A stretch of DNA of 64,000 nt, taken from Arachis hypogaea. Taxonomy: Eukaryota; Streptophyta; Magnoliopsida; Fabales; Fabaceae. Positions 35,437-48,397 of this stretch are shown one piece after another (position 1 is the stretch's first letter; every line of letters starts with the position of its first letter). The stretch covers positions 8,122,001 through 8,186,000 of the forward strand of contig NC_092040.1 in assembly GCF_003086295.3 (NCBI RefSeq). The letters run 5' to 3'. The notes beneath the pieces were generated by a model. It did no database searches. It saw only the letters and a program-made list of their open reading frames with translations, and had not been told where the DNA came from. Made by a program: the position numbers and the translations under genes.

Positions 35437-36601
35437 GGGATAAGTATTGTTTTGGTCCCTAAGAGTTAGAATCGAAATCGTTCCCAACATAATTTTTTAT
35501 TTAGAATCATCTTTAACGTTTTTTTTTTCGTATTAAAATTGTTCTTTTAATTTTTTACGGACAAAAATATCCTTTATCACTACCAGTACCTTTACTACCA
35601 CCATCACCTCCCTTGCTCCACCACCACCACCTCCCTTACTCCAATCAAATACTAATAATCAGAATTCGAATCAAATTCAGAAGCAGAAACAACATCAAAT
35701 TCAACGAGTGCCCAATTCAACAACATCAAATGCAGAATTAACAATATCAAATTTAACAACAAAATTAACACACAAAATCAGAATCAGAATCAGAATCAAA
35801 AGCAAAAACAAAGCAAAAACAAATGCAGAAGCAGAAGAAACAAATGCAGAAGAAGAAGTAGATGCAGAAGTCAAAGCAGAAGCAGATGCAGATGCAAATA
35901 CAAAAGCAGAATCAGAAGCAGATGCAAAAACAGATGCAAAAGAAGAAGCAGATGCAGAAGCCGAAGCAAAACCATCGGCAGCTCGTGGCTGACGGAGCGA
36001 CGGCGGTTGGGCAGATCGGTGGTGGAAGGAACCCAGCTCAGCCTCAGATCCCTCTCTCTCTCCTTCGCGCGCTACCCTCCTCGCGTCAGGCTCCTCTTCC
36101 CGGCGACGCACTCCACGGTGGCAAAAACATGCACGAATGGCGGCGACGTCTTTCTCTGTTCTCGGTTCTGGCAGTGGCTCGTGAGCGGACTGGCGACGAT
36201 GCAGGTGTCGCGATGGTGGTGGCAGCTATGGCAGCGGCCTTCTCCCCTCCACCGGCGCTCTCTCTCTTTCTCGGATCTCCTCTCTCGCTAGCTCGTGCTC
36301 GGTGGCGAAGAAGGACCCAAAGGTGGCGGCGACGACCCTAGGATTCACGACGACGGCCGTCGGGGATCGCACGTCCTTTTCCCTTTCCTTTCTCCTCTCC
36401 CCCTCGGGTCCTTTTTTTAAAAAATTTTTTTTTATAATTTTTTATTAAGATAGGGACAATTTAATAATAAAATAAAAAATTTTATTAAAAAGGACGATTT
36501 TAATACAAAAAAATATTAAGGATGATTCTAAATAAAAAATTACGCTGAAGACGATTTTGATTCTGACCCTCAACGTTAGGGACTAAAACAATACTTATCC
36601 T
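35437..36601. mobile_element. Mutator-type non-autonomous element with GC-rich cargo
   Basis: Left end GGGATAAGTATTGTTTTGG and, reversed, right end AGGATAAGTATTGTTTTAG. The inverted similarity extends about 130 bp inward. A perfect 9-bp target duplication, ATTATAAAG, flanks it (35428-35436 and 36602-36610), which fits the Mutator superfamily. Between the AT-rich ends lies a GC-rich block (about 35990-36400) with many CGGCG, CTCTCTC and GGTGG words unlike the surroundings, plus a hexamer-type repeat. The open frames here (35701-36111 minus, 35862-36341 plus and others) overlap on both strands and are low complexity; none is a confident gene. It may be a Pack-type element carrying host leader sequence; the source is not identified. 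Confidence 0.8.
35745..35985 (+). repeat. Degenerate CAGAAG/CAGATG hexamer repeat
   Basis: An A-rich tract made of variants of GCAGAAGCAGAT and CAGAATCAGAATCAG. On the plus strand one frame reads alternating Ala/Glu/Asp/Thr and another reads Gln/Lys/Met-rich. Period is mostly 6 bp, so all frames stay open on both strands, which explains the overlapping ORFs. Part of the cargo of the Mutator-type element. Confidence 0.8.
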
Positions 36602-36610
36602 ATTATAAAG

Positions 36611-37662
36611 GCAAGTATCCTACTAAAATTTGAAAATATTTTAAGTAATACATAAGAATTATGTATAATTATTTCCATTATGTTATTAAATTTGATTTTA
36701 TTATTCTGTTTTTTTATTTTATTTCATGTTATTTGTACTTCATTTCCATTATTAAAATTTTTAGATTCATCATTGCTTATGAGCTACGCCAACTTTTTCA
36801 ATTATAGGCAACCCTAATTCATAAACGAATAAAAAGAAATATATGAATGGTATAATTCAATTACTATATATATACCAAGGAATTAATATTTAAAATATCT
36901 CTAAAATTTAATAATTTTTTATTTAATTTGATCCTTTAATTTTTAATTGATTCAATTTATATTTTAAAATTGAGTCCCGACTCAAGTTGATTCCTCTGTT
37001 TATTTTTATTACCAAAAAAATGAAGTGACAATTTTAGTTGACACTTGGCATCCCCTCATCACCAGGATTCACCCGAACCACTATTCTTACGCCATCATCC
37101 TCCATCTTTTCTTCTGTTCTTCCTCTTCACCATCTTTCTGGCAGCCTCTTCTTCCTTCATCATGAACCCACCACCGAATCATTCTCCTCCACCGTTTTCC
37201 TCCCATTGTCGTGTCGTCCAAGCACACTCTCCACGCTCCAATCTCTCTCACATTAGTCTCTTATAAATTGCTGGGAGTTCACTACCCATCTCCAAATACT
37301 ACCACACCATTAAAACTCACCTCAGCGACTCGACCCATCTCCATTCAACCACAGTATAAGGGTTTTTTATTGGCGAACAAAGCTGAATGAAATGCTAGAT
37401 GCATTCCAGTAAAGAAATGGTAAGATATGATATTGTTGAAGTTAGGAAACAGTCGTTTTTCTTGTGTGACATAAATATATAATTGAACAAATATGAAATT
37501 GAATGATAATATATATTTTTTTATGACTGACACTATGTATCAAAATTAATCTCTTGCCACTGGATTATTAATGTGAAACAATTTTATGAAAATATTTAGA
37601 TATTATTTAAAAACAAAAATAATTTTAGTCAAATGAAAATACATCATAATTTTAGTTAAATA
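36611..37662. other. Intergenic, CT-rich block at 37030-37340
   Basis: AT-rich, then a pyrimidine-rich block (CCATCATCCTCCATC, TTCTTCCTCTTCACCATC) with two overlapping 72-73-codon ORFs (37038-37256 and 37045-37266) and no domain. It resembles a plant leader or captured fragment, but I cannot assign it. Confidence 0.4.
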
Positions 37663-37667
37663 GTTAT

Positions 37668-40600
37668 TGTTAGAGAATCATTTGAGAATTATTAGAATCA
37701 TTTTAGATCAGTTAGTATCGTTTATATTTATATGGCATATCTGTATATTAATTGTAGGATTCTATACTTTTATTATTTTGATTCTTCTGGCACCTATATA
37801 TATCCCTTGTATATTGTACTTTTGATCAGACTGAATAATACACTTTTCAGATTACTCTCTCAATCTCTTGTTTCTAACATGGTATCAAGAGCTTAGGTTA
37901 TTTTTTTCAAAAACAATTGGTTTCTACCTCTTTTATCTTGTTTCACTGGCAGTACTTTGTCCTCCGTTTTCGACATCTTCCTGACGCTTTGGTTCGTCAC
38001 CGCCGCCACCTTCGTCTTCTACTCGTTGCAAGCTTTCCAACGCCGCCGAACTCGCCGCCTACCGCTACCGGACGCGCCCTCACGCGCCGCCGGAAGTCCG
38101 GTCACCGCTTCAGGTTTTCTCTCCCCAGACGCCATCCAGAACCGTTGGATCCACACCCAGGATCAACGGTCCCAGACAGCGCCACGTGTCGCTGCCAGCA
38201 CCCACGCGGATCCGCCCAGTCCGCCTCCGACCCGAGCCTGCCTGACCCGCGTTCTCCGACCCGCTGCCAGCTCCGTGCTCACGTCAGCGCTGACGCGTCC
38301 CCTTCCTCCTATCGTGTGTTGCCACGTGTCTTGGGCTGCTGACGTGGCATCTGACGTGGCTGCTGACGTGTCAGACAGTGGGACCTTCCCTTAGGTTTTT
38401 TGGTGAGCTCTTTCCGATTTTGCCATCCGTTTCCTCATTTTTTACTCAGAAATTGCAGTTTTCTCTCATCTCCTTGTTCTTTGTGACTACTATTATGGAA
38501 AAGTCAGATATTTTTGCTGCCACAGACAGAAAGGGTACCTTCTGTCGCAACTGTAACCGTTTCGGGCACCCGTTCTCCAGCTGTCCCTCTGTTGAATGTC
38601 GCACATGCCACCAGAAAGGCCATATTAGCTACCATTGTGCACAACTGTTTTGCCATTATTGCAAGCTCTCGGGACATCTGATTACTACCTGTCCTACTCG
38701 CCCATCACGTCCCGCGCCTGCTTCTACTGTTGAATCTACCACCACTGCTTCTCTCAACTCGTCTCCTGTCTCTCTATCTGATATTGCGTCTCTTCTTCAA
38801 CGTCTTCTCTCCCTTTCTGGTAATACCCCTGCTGCTCTTTCGACCCATCCAGGTACTTCTAAATGGTATTTTGACTCGGGATGCTTTAATCACATGTCTC
38901 CATTGCGTAATCTCTTATCGTCTCTGTCTACCACTACAAATGGACCTTCTGTCAATACTGCAAATGGTTCCCTCTTGCACCTAACACAAAAGGATTCTAT
39001 ATCCCAGTCGACTCTTAATCTTCCTGATACTTATTATATTTCCAAATTAAATTTTAATCTTATTTCTGTTGGTCAACTTGTTGATCTGGGTTTTGAAGTC
39101 ACTTTTTCTGTTTCTGGTTGTCGTGTACAGGATCTTCGGACGAGACAGATCATTGGGACTGGACGTAAGGTCGGAAGGTTGTTTGAACTCGAAAAACTTC
39201 ATATTCCTCCTGTACCAAATCTCTGTGCTGCTTCTTCTCCCTCTACCCTTCACTTATGGCGCATCAATGTCTTGCCCACACCTCCTTAGAAAAACTGCGT
39301 CCTCTTGTGTCTCAGGGTGTTTTAGGTCCGGTTCCAAATGAATCTTTTGATTGCATTTTTTGTCAAACTGCCAAACAACCTGCTTTATCTTTTCACAATA
39401 ATTCATCTCTTGCTTGCTCTCCTTTTGATCTCATTCACTCTGATGTTTGGGGCCCTGCTCCCACTGCCTTTATGGGCGGAGCTCGATACTTTGTCATTTT
39501 CATTGATGATTATTCTCGTTTTACTTGGGTTTATTTGATGACTAATTGCCATGAGTTACCTCAAATCTATATCAACTTTGCTACTATGATTAAAACTCAG
39601 TTTTCAAAGGTCATTAAGGTTTTTAGACGTGATAATGCTATGGAATACCGCGATTCCAAACTCTTAACCTTTCTTGCAGAACAGGGTACTTTGTCTGAGT
39701 TTTCTTGTCCTGGTACGTCTCAACAAAATGGTAGAGCTGAACGCAAACACCGTCACATTCTTGACTCCGTCCGTGCAATGCTCCTTTCTTCTTCGTGTCC
39801 TGAGCGTACTTGGGGTGAAACTGTTCTTACTGCTGTTCATGTTATTAATAGACTCCCTTATTCTGTTCTTGGTAATGTTACTCCCTTTGAGCGTCTTTAT
39901 CATACCTCCCCAGATTATAGTTCTCTTCGAGTTTTCGGTTGTGTATGTTTTGTTCTTCTTCAGCCTCACGAACATAGTAAACTTGAACCTCGGGCTCGTA
40001 TGTGTTGTTTCCTTGGTTATGGCACTGAACACAAGGGTTATCATTGTTGGGATCCTCTCTCTAAATGTGTCCATATATCTCGTCATGTTGTCTTCTGGGA
40101 GCATCACATATTTTCTCGGTTCTCATCCTTTGAGTCAATTCCTACTACTCAGTCACCTTTATTTACTAACCCCAATGTTTATCTTTTTCCTAGTGATGAT
40201 TCTACAGATTCTATCTCGAGTGACCCTCCACAGCTTCCTGTTCTTCTGCCTTCTCCATCTCCCAATGATTCCAGACCGGACGATGATCCTGCTCCTACTG
40301 TCATGCCTCCTCCTCCCACTCGTTCTTCTAGGGTAAGGAATCCACCTCCTCATCTTCTTGATTATCATTATTTTTCTACTATCCTTCATCAACATGAACC
40401 TAAGTCATTCAGAGAAGCCTCTACAAATCCAAATTGGTAACAAGCAATGCAGGAAGAAATACAGGCACTTGAAAAGGCACACACTTGGGATTTGGTTGAT
40501 CCTCCTTCTGCTCAAGAAGTTGTAGGCAGCAGATGGGTATACAAGATCAAGAATCGCTCTGATGGTTCTATTGACCGGTATAAGGCACGATTGGTTGCTC

Positions 40601-42139
40601 AGGGTTGTACGCAAGAGTATGGTATTGACTATGAAGAGACTTTTGCTCCTGTTGCTCGTCTCACATCTGTTCGCGCTCTTCTTGCCATTGCTGCGGTTAA
40701 AAAATGGTCTCTCAGTCAGATGGATGTGAAGAATGCATTTCTTAATAGAGATTTGAAACAGCAGGTATATATGAAACCCACTCCGAGTTATCCTTGTCCC
40801 TCTGGCAAAGTTTGTCTCCTTTGCAAAGCACTCTATGGGCTTAAGCAAGCTCCTCGTGAATGGTTTGACAAGTTCAACACTACCATATGCAGTCTTGGTT
40901 TCACTTGCAGTCCTCATGAGCATGCTCTCTTTATTCGTAAAAGTGAACGTGGAGTCGTTCTTCTACTTCTGTATGTTGATGACATGATCATTACTGGAGA
41001 TGATGCTGATGGTATCTCTGATCTCAAGGCATCCCTTCAGCGTACTTTTGAGATGAAAGATCTTGGTTCTCTCAACTATTTTCTTGGTCTAGAAGTCATA
41101 TCTACCGATGATGGCATCTATCTCTCTCAGGCTAAATATGCTTCAGATCTCCTTACTCGAGCCGGAATTACAGATAGTCGCACTGAATCTACTCCTCTTG
41201 AGCCTAATGTGCGATTTACTCCTATGGATGGCACTGTTTTGGATAATCCCACTCTCTATCGACAGCTAGTTGGAGGACTCGTCTACTTAACTATCACCCG
41301 ACCAGACATCGCCTATCCAGTTCATGTACTTAGCCAGTTCTTGTCATCTCCTCAGACTACTCACTATGTGGCAGTTCTTCGCATTCTTTGCTACATCAAA
41401 GGCACTCTATTTCATGGCCTTTACTTTTCTGCCCATTCCTCTTTGTGCCTTCAGGCGTACTCCGATGCTGATTGGGCTGGTGATTCCACTGATCGTCGTT
41501 CTACTACTGGTTACTGTTTGTTTCTTGGCGACGCTCTCATTTCTTGGCGTGCTAAGAAGCAAACATTCACTGCTCGATCAAGTACAAAAGCTGAGTATCG
41601 TGTCCTCGCTGACACCACTGCTGAGGTTATCTCCATTCGTTGATTTAGGTGCTCCTCAGTCGTCCCCTACTGATGTTTTTTGTGACAACCGCAGTGCTAT
41701 TCAGATTGCCCATAACGATGTCTTTCATGAACGCACCAAGCACATTGAGATCGATTGTCACTTTGTTCGGCAACATATCCTTATTGATGCTGTTCGTCTC
41801 ATTGCTGTTGGTACACTAGATCAGACTGCTGATATCTTCACGAAAGCTCATCACCCGACTCATTTTCAGACTTTGTTATCCAAACTCAAGATGGTATCCT
41901 TAGCTCCCACTTGAGTTTGAGGGGGGATGTTAGAGAATCATTAGAGAATCGTTAGAATCATTTTAGATCAGTTAGTATCGTTTATATTTATATGGCATAT
42001 CTGTATATTAATTGTAGGATTCTATACTTTTATTATTTTGATTCTTCTGGCACCTATATATATCCCTTGTACATTATACTTTTGATCAGACTGAATAATA
42101 CACTTTTCAGATTACTTTCTTAGTCTCTTGTTTCTAACA
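37668..42139 (+). mobile_element. Ty1-copia element C, complete with LTRs and target duplication
   Basis: LTRs 37668-37879 and 41928-42139 are both 212 bp, TGTTAGAG...TTTCTAACA, and differ at about 8 positions by eye (near 4%). A perfect target duplication GTTAT lies at 37663-37667 and 42140-42144. Primer site TGGTATCAAGAGCTT at 37880; polypurine tract GAGTTTGAGGGGGGA just before 41928. The interior holds a shortened gag and a broken pol. Between primer site and gag is a GC-rich leader (about 37950-38400) with repeated GACGTGGC / CACGTGTC words. This is the youngest-looking LTR element in the window. Confidence 0.95.
38495..41914 (+). pseudogene. Copia C gag-pol, capsid lost, frames broken
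   Basis: From ATG 38495: a 9-residue lead, then three CCHC zinc knuckles (CRNCNRFGHPFSSC, CRTCHQKGHISYHC, CHYCKLSGHLITTC; about 38548-38692). No capsid/UBN2 region precedes them. Protease box YFDSGCFNHM (about 38866-38895). A 2-bp insertion near 39259 breaks the frame at the LWHQ box of the pre-integrase domain. Integrase (39256-40440) keeps Asp (IHSDVWG, 39442), Asp (RRDNAMEY, 39631) and Glu (GRAERKHRH, 39739). A TAA at 40438 interrupts, then RT (40447 on) has intact YVDDMIITG (40972). RNase H has SDADWAG and SSTKAEY, with a frame break at 41641. The tail (to 41914) has FCDNRSAIQIA and RTKHIEIDCHFV. Order PR-IN-RT-RH is Ty1-copia. Not functional as a polyprotein. Confidence 0.93.
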
Positions 42140-42303
42140 GTTATAAAAATAAGTGTTCGCAAAATTTTAAATTTGAATACAATAGGATGTCAAATAACTA
42201 AATGTAAATATAATTAATAATGAATATTTTAGCAAAATATTATGTTCACATTATCAATTAATATATATTTGTGTATAATAAATATGTATATTTTATTTAG
42301 TAA

Positions 42304-42460
42304 ACTAATTTGGGTTGATCTAGTGAGTAATTTACTAATTTGTTTAAGTAAGTATTGGGAGTTCGAATCCCGTCTTGTTTATACAATAATTTATTGGTCA
42401 ACAAAAAATCTTTAGATAAAGTTTTGAATTTCGATCCGCAATAAATTAATTATTAGTATG
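42304..42460 (+). mobile_element. Degraded tRNA-derived SINE
   Basis: Shows the internal RNA polymerase III promoter layout: an A-box-like GGGTTGATCTAGTGAG (42312) and a B-box GAGTTCGAATCCCG (42359-42372), 48 bp apart, followed by a tRNA-unrelated body (TTATTGGTCAAC, GAATTTCGATCCGCAAT). The pattern matches a SINE family I recall as common in Arachis; the copy has many changes, mainly toward A/T. Not a tRNA gene: no cloverleaf closes around the B-box. Confidence 0.65.
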
Positions 42461-42639
42461 TCAAAATGGAGAAAAAAAATATGTTATTTATTTAATTTAT
42501 TTTTAATATATTTTTATACACACATAGCATAATTATTGATCTTTTACAAGTATTGAAAGAAACTAATTAAAGAAATTGTTTTACTTAATTTGTAAATTTT
42601 TTTATTCACTCTTTTGTTATCATTTGAAATGATTTATAT

Positions 42640-43290
42640 GTTATATTTATATTAGATTCTCTTTCTTCATTAAATATTAAATACTCATGATATTTACATT
42701 AAATGTATTGTTCAACGTTAATATTCAGTTTAATTATTTTATTGATATTTATAGTTTCATTAAATTTTTAGTTAGATCTTTATATTTTTTTTAGTTAGTT
42801 TTTTACATTACTTTTAATTTTGTAATTAGATTATTTTGTAATTAGATTATTAAGTATATAATATTATAATTAATAGTATAAAATTATTTATTTTTTTATT
42901 AATTAAATATTAGCTATATTTTAATAAAAGTGTTAATCCTTAAATTTTTTTTTGCTATATATATAAAGAATAATGTATTATCTATTTATTTAATGTATAA
43001 AGTATAAACACGGTTCATGCATGTATGAAATGTTAATGGCAAAAAACTGGGGAAAAAAAAAACAATAAATGGCTACCTTAACTAGAATTCACTCATACTC
43101 GATCTCCCTTTTTAAGTAAGAAATATATATAAATATTTCCTTTCATCAAATTTTTTTAAATAAAGGTAACGAGTCTATATACATTTCCCTACTTTAATAA
43201 ATTGAGAAATGAGGAATGTATATAGATTATAGACTCGTCACTCTTATATTAAATAATAGAAAAAAATTTGATAAAAGGCAAAAAATATCC

Positions 43291-43328
<38 letters not shown>

Positions 43329-44691
43329 GAAAACATTAAATTTAATTATTTTTATATAAAATTGATAATTGAGAGTCGTTTGATAATTTAACAGATTTAA
43401 CTAAATTATCATCTAATAATAATTTTTAATTATCAATTTTACGTGAAGATAACTACATATAGAGATAACAATAGGCGGTAATTATAGGAGCAAAGACCCT
43501 TCATTTTCCCATTCCTTGCTCCCGTTTAAAAAATTACCCTACATTTCGTTACGGGTCTCCATTATTTTCCCTGCGAGGGAGGTAAATAATCACTGATGTT
43601 CGTGGATATTAAACTTTTTTAAAAAATAAAAAATCTCAATCATGATAAAATTTTATACAATTCAACTAAAATGTATCAAATCAAACCTAATTCAAACATA
43701 TTTAACATTATTAAACCCAATTTAACATTATTCAACTAAAACTCCAACATACAAACTAAAACAAAATGAAATAAAAAAGTACTCTCTTCTTGTAATGATA
43801 AAAATTTAAATAATTAGTTAGTCCAAATTTAATTTAGATATTATGCACATTATTAATTTGTTTCTAAATAAAACTAAAAAAAAAATTAACATACACTTAC
43901 ATCATATATATAAAGGATATTTAACTAATTTCATTCTAGCGGAGATTTAGTCAGTTTCTATGGGGTGCCACCCCGTTCCCGTTTATTTGTGGGGACGACT
44001 AGTCTCCGTTCCCGTGAGGATTTAGCGGATCTCCATTATTTTTCTTCCTATTGCAGGTAATTTCTGCGGATATCCATGGATTTGAATTTTTTTATCGTTC
44101 TAACTGCATGTGAGTTTTTATTTATTTTATGATACAAAAATATTATTTGTATACTAAAATCAGCTACTAATATATTTAGGTATAAATACATATAAGTACA
44201 TGTGTTTTTCAATTTATTTTTAACGTGTATTTATATTTTAATATGTATTTTATACTAATAACAAATTTTAATAACTGATTTTCATGTACACATAACATAA
44301 TTATTTATTATATACATGTCATTTTTATAAAATATATTCTATATTAGAAAAATAAGAAACATGAAAATTTCCCCCTTAAAACCAAAAAAGAAAAAAAAAG
44401 ATATTATTGGGAGTTATTAATTTTTAGTATTTTTGTCATTATTTAATTAGTAAAAATATTAAATTATCTTTATCAAATAAATTTTATTAATTTATGTATA
44501 CAAAATTTTAAAAATATAAGTATAAACTATATTAATTTATATATCTAAAAAGTTTGATAAATATAAATACAAACTATATATTTATTGTGTAAAAAATATC
44601 TACAAATATAAATATAAATTATTATCGATTAAATACTAACTAAAATTAATAATATTTACTATGACATTGGTAAAAAAAAATATGAGGTCGA
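42640..44691. repeat. Repeat R3 (third R copy) with MITE-like tail
   Basis: Matches R1, R2 and R4: starts ATGATTTATATGTTATATTTA, has GGTTCATGCATGTATGAAATG (43012) and the TTTAATAAATTGAGAAATGAG block (about 43193), plus (AT)n at 43293-43325. The middle is shortened and the Mutator-type MITE of R4 is absent. The section 43470-44085 is shared with the end of R2 and has GC-richer words (GGGGTGCCACCCCGTTCCCG, GCGGATCTCC, GCGGATATCC), so it is probably an older inserted element that was copied along. 44086-44691 is AT-rich with no gene. Confidence 0.7.
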
Positions 44692-47600
44692 TTATGACAT
44701 AAAGGTGATAACTAGTGAGGGGAGCCTTGATAATCTTGTGAACAATCCGTTGGCAGCTAATTGTTACCGTTTTTTTATTATAAGTCCTGTTATTTTTTCG
44801 CTTAAAAAGATTATGTCAATACAAAAATAATTAATTAAATTTAAGAGTAAAAAATAAGAATTTAGTGCTAGAATAGATATTACATCAGAATCTAAGATAA
44901 TAAATTAAATATTTACATAGTCTACGATACCATAATAGGCATTTCACTTTTTTTGATTATTATATATCATTAATCATTAATATTACGAAGAAGTACTTGT
45001 CATACGTAGAGGATATACTTCAATAAATTAGACTTTTTACTAGGCTCACATTGTTCATACATACATAGATACACTAGAAGAATAAGAAAAATCCAGTGTA
45101 TTGACAAAAAAATTTCTAAAATTTTTATTTTTTGGTTTGCTGCTCACCAACTTTCTTACTCGATATATGTTAATTCTCTTTTATGTCTCCTTACTTTTGT
45201 AATTCTCTTTTATGTCTCCTTACTTTTGTAAAAAATAGTGAACTTCGTACATATATTTCAATGTAGTGAGATATATGAATGTCGATTTTTTTTATTAGTA
45301 TTTTTTAATTTTGTAATTTTTTTAATTTTATCTTCTTTATAATTTATTTCTTGATATATATATACATATGTTCTCAACTTTTCATTTATATTTTTAAATT
45401 TTCAGTATTTTTTATTTTTATTAATATAGATTAATTTTTCATTCAAAACACAATTTTTTGAAGATTTTTTAAAATAAAATAAAATATTATTTTTCAAAAC
45501 AAATTATTTTTATATTATTTTTATACCTATGTATTTTTTGGATAAAAAAAATCAGTAAACCGTAAACCTATTTTAATTTTGGACAAAATCGTAATCGACC
45601 AACTCTAATTTAAGTTGTAATGGAGTAAACCTGTAATTTAATCTCTTAAAATTTTGTCGTGTTAATGAATTAACTAAAATTCTATTTGATGCATTTTGAT
45701 TTACTCACAACAAAAATAAAACAAAAATAAAATAATAAAGATACAAGTTGAAGTATAAAAACAAAAAAAAGGTGATAAGTCAAATGTATTAAATAAGAGA
45801 AATTTTATAATGATTAGAGTATGCAAGAATTAGGTAAGATGAGTCTAAATTGAATTAAAATTTAACGGTGATTTCTCTGATTCTGGCGTAAAATCGGAAG
45901 AGAGACACCTAAAAAATGCCAAAATTAAAAAAGGTAACTCGATTTTTTTGAATTGAGATAACTCTATCTGATATTCTAATTTTGTTAAAAAAATATATTT
46001 TAGTAAATAATGTTAAAATTATTTTTTAAAAGTATTTTATTTTTTTTTTAAAAATATTTTTTAATCTAATAATTTACAAACCCATTAATATTTTTTATTT
46101 TTTATTTTTTATTTATAGATTATTACATCTGAACATCTTTTAATATTGATTGTGTATCATATTTTTTTCATTGACCATACATAAAATTAATGATGTAGAA
46201 TTATTAATGTTGATTTTAGTTTGAATGATTTTAATTTTAATAATTTTAATAAATTTTTTAAGATGATAAATTAAATATAGTAACAAATATATTATTTTTA
46301 TTCACAATTAGACCATATGTGATACTTATTTAATAAATTAACATATAAAATAGAAGACAAAAATAAAAAAGAAATTTTTGTTACATTCTTATCATAAGTT
46401 TGTTCTAAATAATAATATATTTTTTTTATTATTACTTTTGTTCCTGATACATTGCTCCTGATATAGGTTTATTAGCGATCTCATATAGTGCCATCTTAAC
46501 TTCTCTTTCTTTAAATATTTAAAATGAGAACTAATTCAACTTTTACAATCATGAATAACCCTCAAGATAACACATACACTATACTAGCTGTTGCCTACTA
46601 TGTCATTACTCTTGATTTTATGACTTATATATGCTATTTGTTCATTTTCAATTTTTGTACAATGAAAAGTTTAGAGACAATCTTTTTATATCAACAATTT
46701 TTAATATTTTTTATTTTTTAAATTATCATAAAATTAAAATTAAATTAATGAAAAAAGACAAATATCTTCTCATTTAGGATTCTTTGCATTTCATTCTCAG
46801 TCATCTCTCAGTCTTTATCTTTACCTCTTTCGTGTTTAACTTTTACATATACCCCTAATATATCATCAGTTTCGTTCATCTTTTTCAATTTTTGTATTAC
46901 TCTATTCTATTTTTCTGTCAGGTTTTTTTTTTCTGCTTTTCTTTTGCTCAATTCTTTTTAGGTTGATTTTTTTTGTTTTATTTTGTCACCGCTTGATTTG
47001 TATAATCTTTATTGCGCCTTTACTTTGTTTTGCATTATCACTATCACTGTTTTATTGTTATTAAAATCGGTATCTTTTTAGATATATTTTTGAAACTCGT
47101 GCTATTGCTGAAGTTTATGTCTTTTAGATCTGTTCTTCAGTTATTTTTTTTGCTAGATTTATTGTGATAAAATATTGATTAATTTTTTTGTGGCTAATAA
47201 TATTGTTTAGAACTATTGTTTAAATATATGTTGTATATGATATTTAATTTTGTATATAAGTATATTAATTTTGATGTTGAGGAGTGATTATAGGTTTTTT
47301 TAAGATTTTTTTTTCAGCTAAGAATTTGGTTAAAAATATAGGGTTGATTCTCTTACTTTAAAATTCTAAACTAAAATATATGATGTGTTCGGTTTGTGAT
47401 ACCATAGGAAATAATAATCAACAGGGTCAAGGGAACGGGTGAAACGCAGCACAAGGGAGAATAAGAGTTTTCACTACTCCTTCATCAATTTCTGATACTG
47501 ATGGTAATAATAATTCAACACTATGTTTTAAAAATTTTTCTTTCTCAGCTATTGTCCCTAGAAAAAACAGACAGACTTCTATCTTACTCCCAATTAACAA

Positions 47601-47692
47601 TAATAATGCTGATGCTGAAATAATTAACATCAATGACGAAGAATTAGATCTTGAATCATCATTGTTAGAGATCAATCTTAATTTTTAACTAT
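44692..47692 (+). repeat. RING-gene 5' segment S2
   Basis: Begins near ATGACATAAAGGTGATAACTAG and stays collinear with S3 (50537 on) and, in part, S1 and S4. Contains a private 29-bp tandem duplication (45171-45199 / 45200-45228). The leader/intron region (about 46740-47335) and first exon follow. It ends at about 47692, where repeat R4 starts directly. Confidence 0.8.
47380..47688 (+). pseudogene. Truncated exon-1 RING paralogue in S2
   Basis: Starts at the conserved ATGATGTGTTCGGTTTGTGAT but reaches a TGA at about codon 21, where S1 has CGA. The remainder still parallels S1 and S3 (SILLPINNNNADAEIININD, then EELDLESSLLEINLNF) before R4 sequence takes over. No RING domain. Minus-strand ORF 47427-47675 is its shadow. 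Confidence 0.7.
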
Positions 47693-48343
47693 TAAATTTA
47701 TATAAAAATAACTATATGTAAATAATTTATATGTTCTATTCATATTAAATTCTCTTTCTTCATTAAATATTAAATACTCAAGACATGTACATTAAATGTA
47801 TTGTTCAGCGTTAATATTTTGTTTAACTATTTTAGAGTAATTATCCTAAATCAAATTTTAAAAATAAATATTTTAATTCTTAAGAAAAATTAATACATAG
47901 ATCAATTTTTAAAGTTTTATTTCAGTAGACAGATCAGTCTCTGGTTCATTTTTTGGCAGAGTAATTATTCATATCAGTCTCCAAAAAATTTTAAAAGTAG
48001 AGATTTTAATCCCGAAAAAAATTAATACACATATTAATACCCAATATTTTTTTATGTCAGACATAACAGTCTTCCGTCCATTTTACTTTTACTATATGTG
48101 AACCTTTATTATTATTAACTTAGTTTTGTGCATGTGTATATGACGACACTAGCATATTAATACACTATTTTCGTTAGAAACAAGTAAGGTGAATAATGAT
48201 ACTTTAAAATCTAAATTAAAATCTTTTTTTAATATAAACATGTTTTTAAAATAGGACATCATTTGATTATATTAAATACAAAAATATCAAATAATTTTGA
48301 CTTTAAATTTCTTGTAGAATAATAATCTCGAATAATTTTATTG

Positions 48344-48397
<54 letters not shown>

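Noticed and set aside
35701..36341. Overlapping ORFs of 94-159 codons on both strands
   Set aside because: They come from a hexamer-type repeat and GC-rich cargo of a Mutator-type element. Several frames are open at once and none shows a protein family.
37917..38394. Two overlapping ORFs of 141 and 145 codons
   Set aside because: They sit between the copia C primer site and its gag, in different frames, Pro/Arg/Ser-rich, with no capsid motif.
39674..40336. 220-codon hydrophobic ORF resembling a membrane protein
   Set aside because: Shadow frame of the copia C integrase; Leu/Ile richness results from T-rich codon positions.
42357..42375. tRNA gene around GAGTTCGAATCCCG
   Set aside because: Only A- and B-box remnants are present and no acceptor stem closes; better explained as a SINE.
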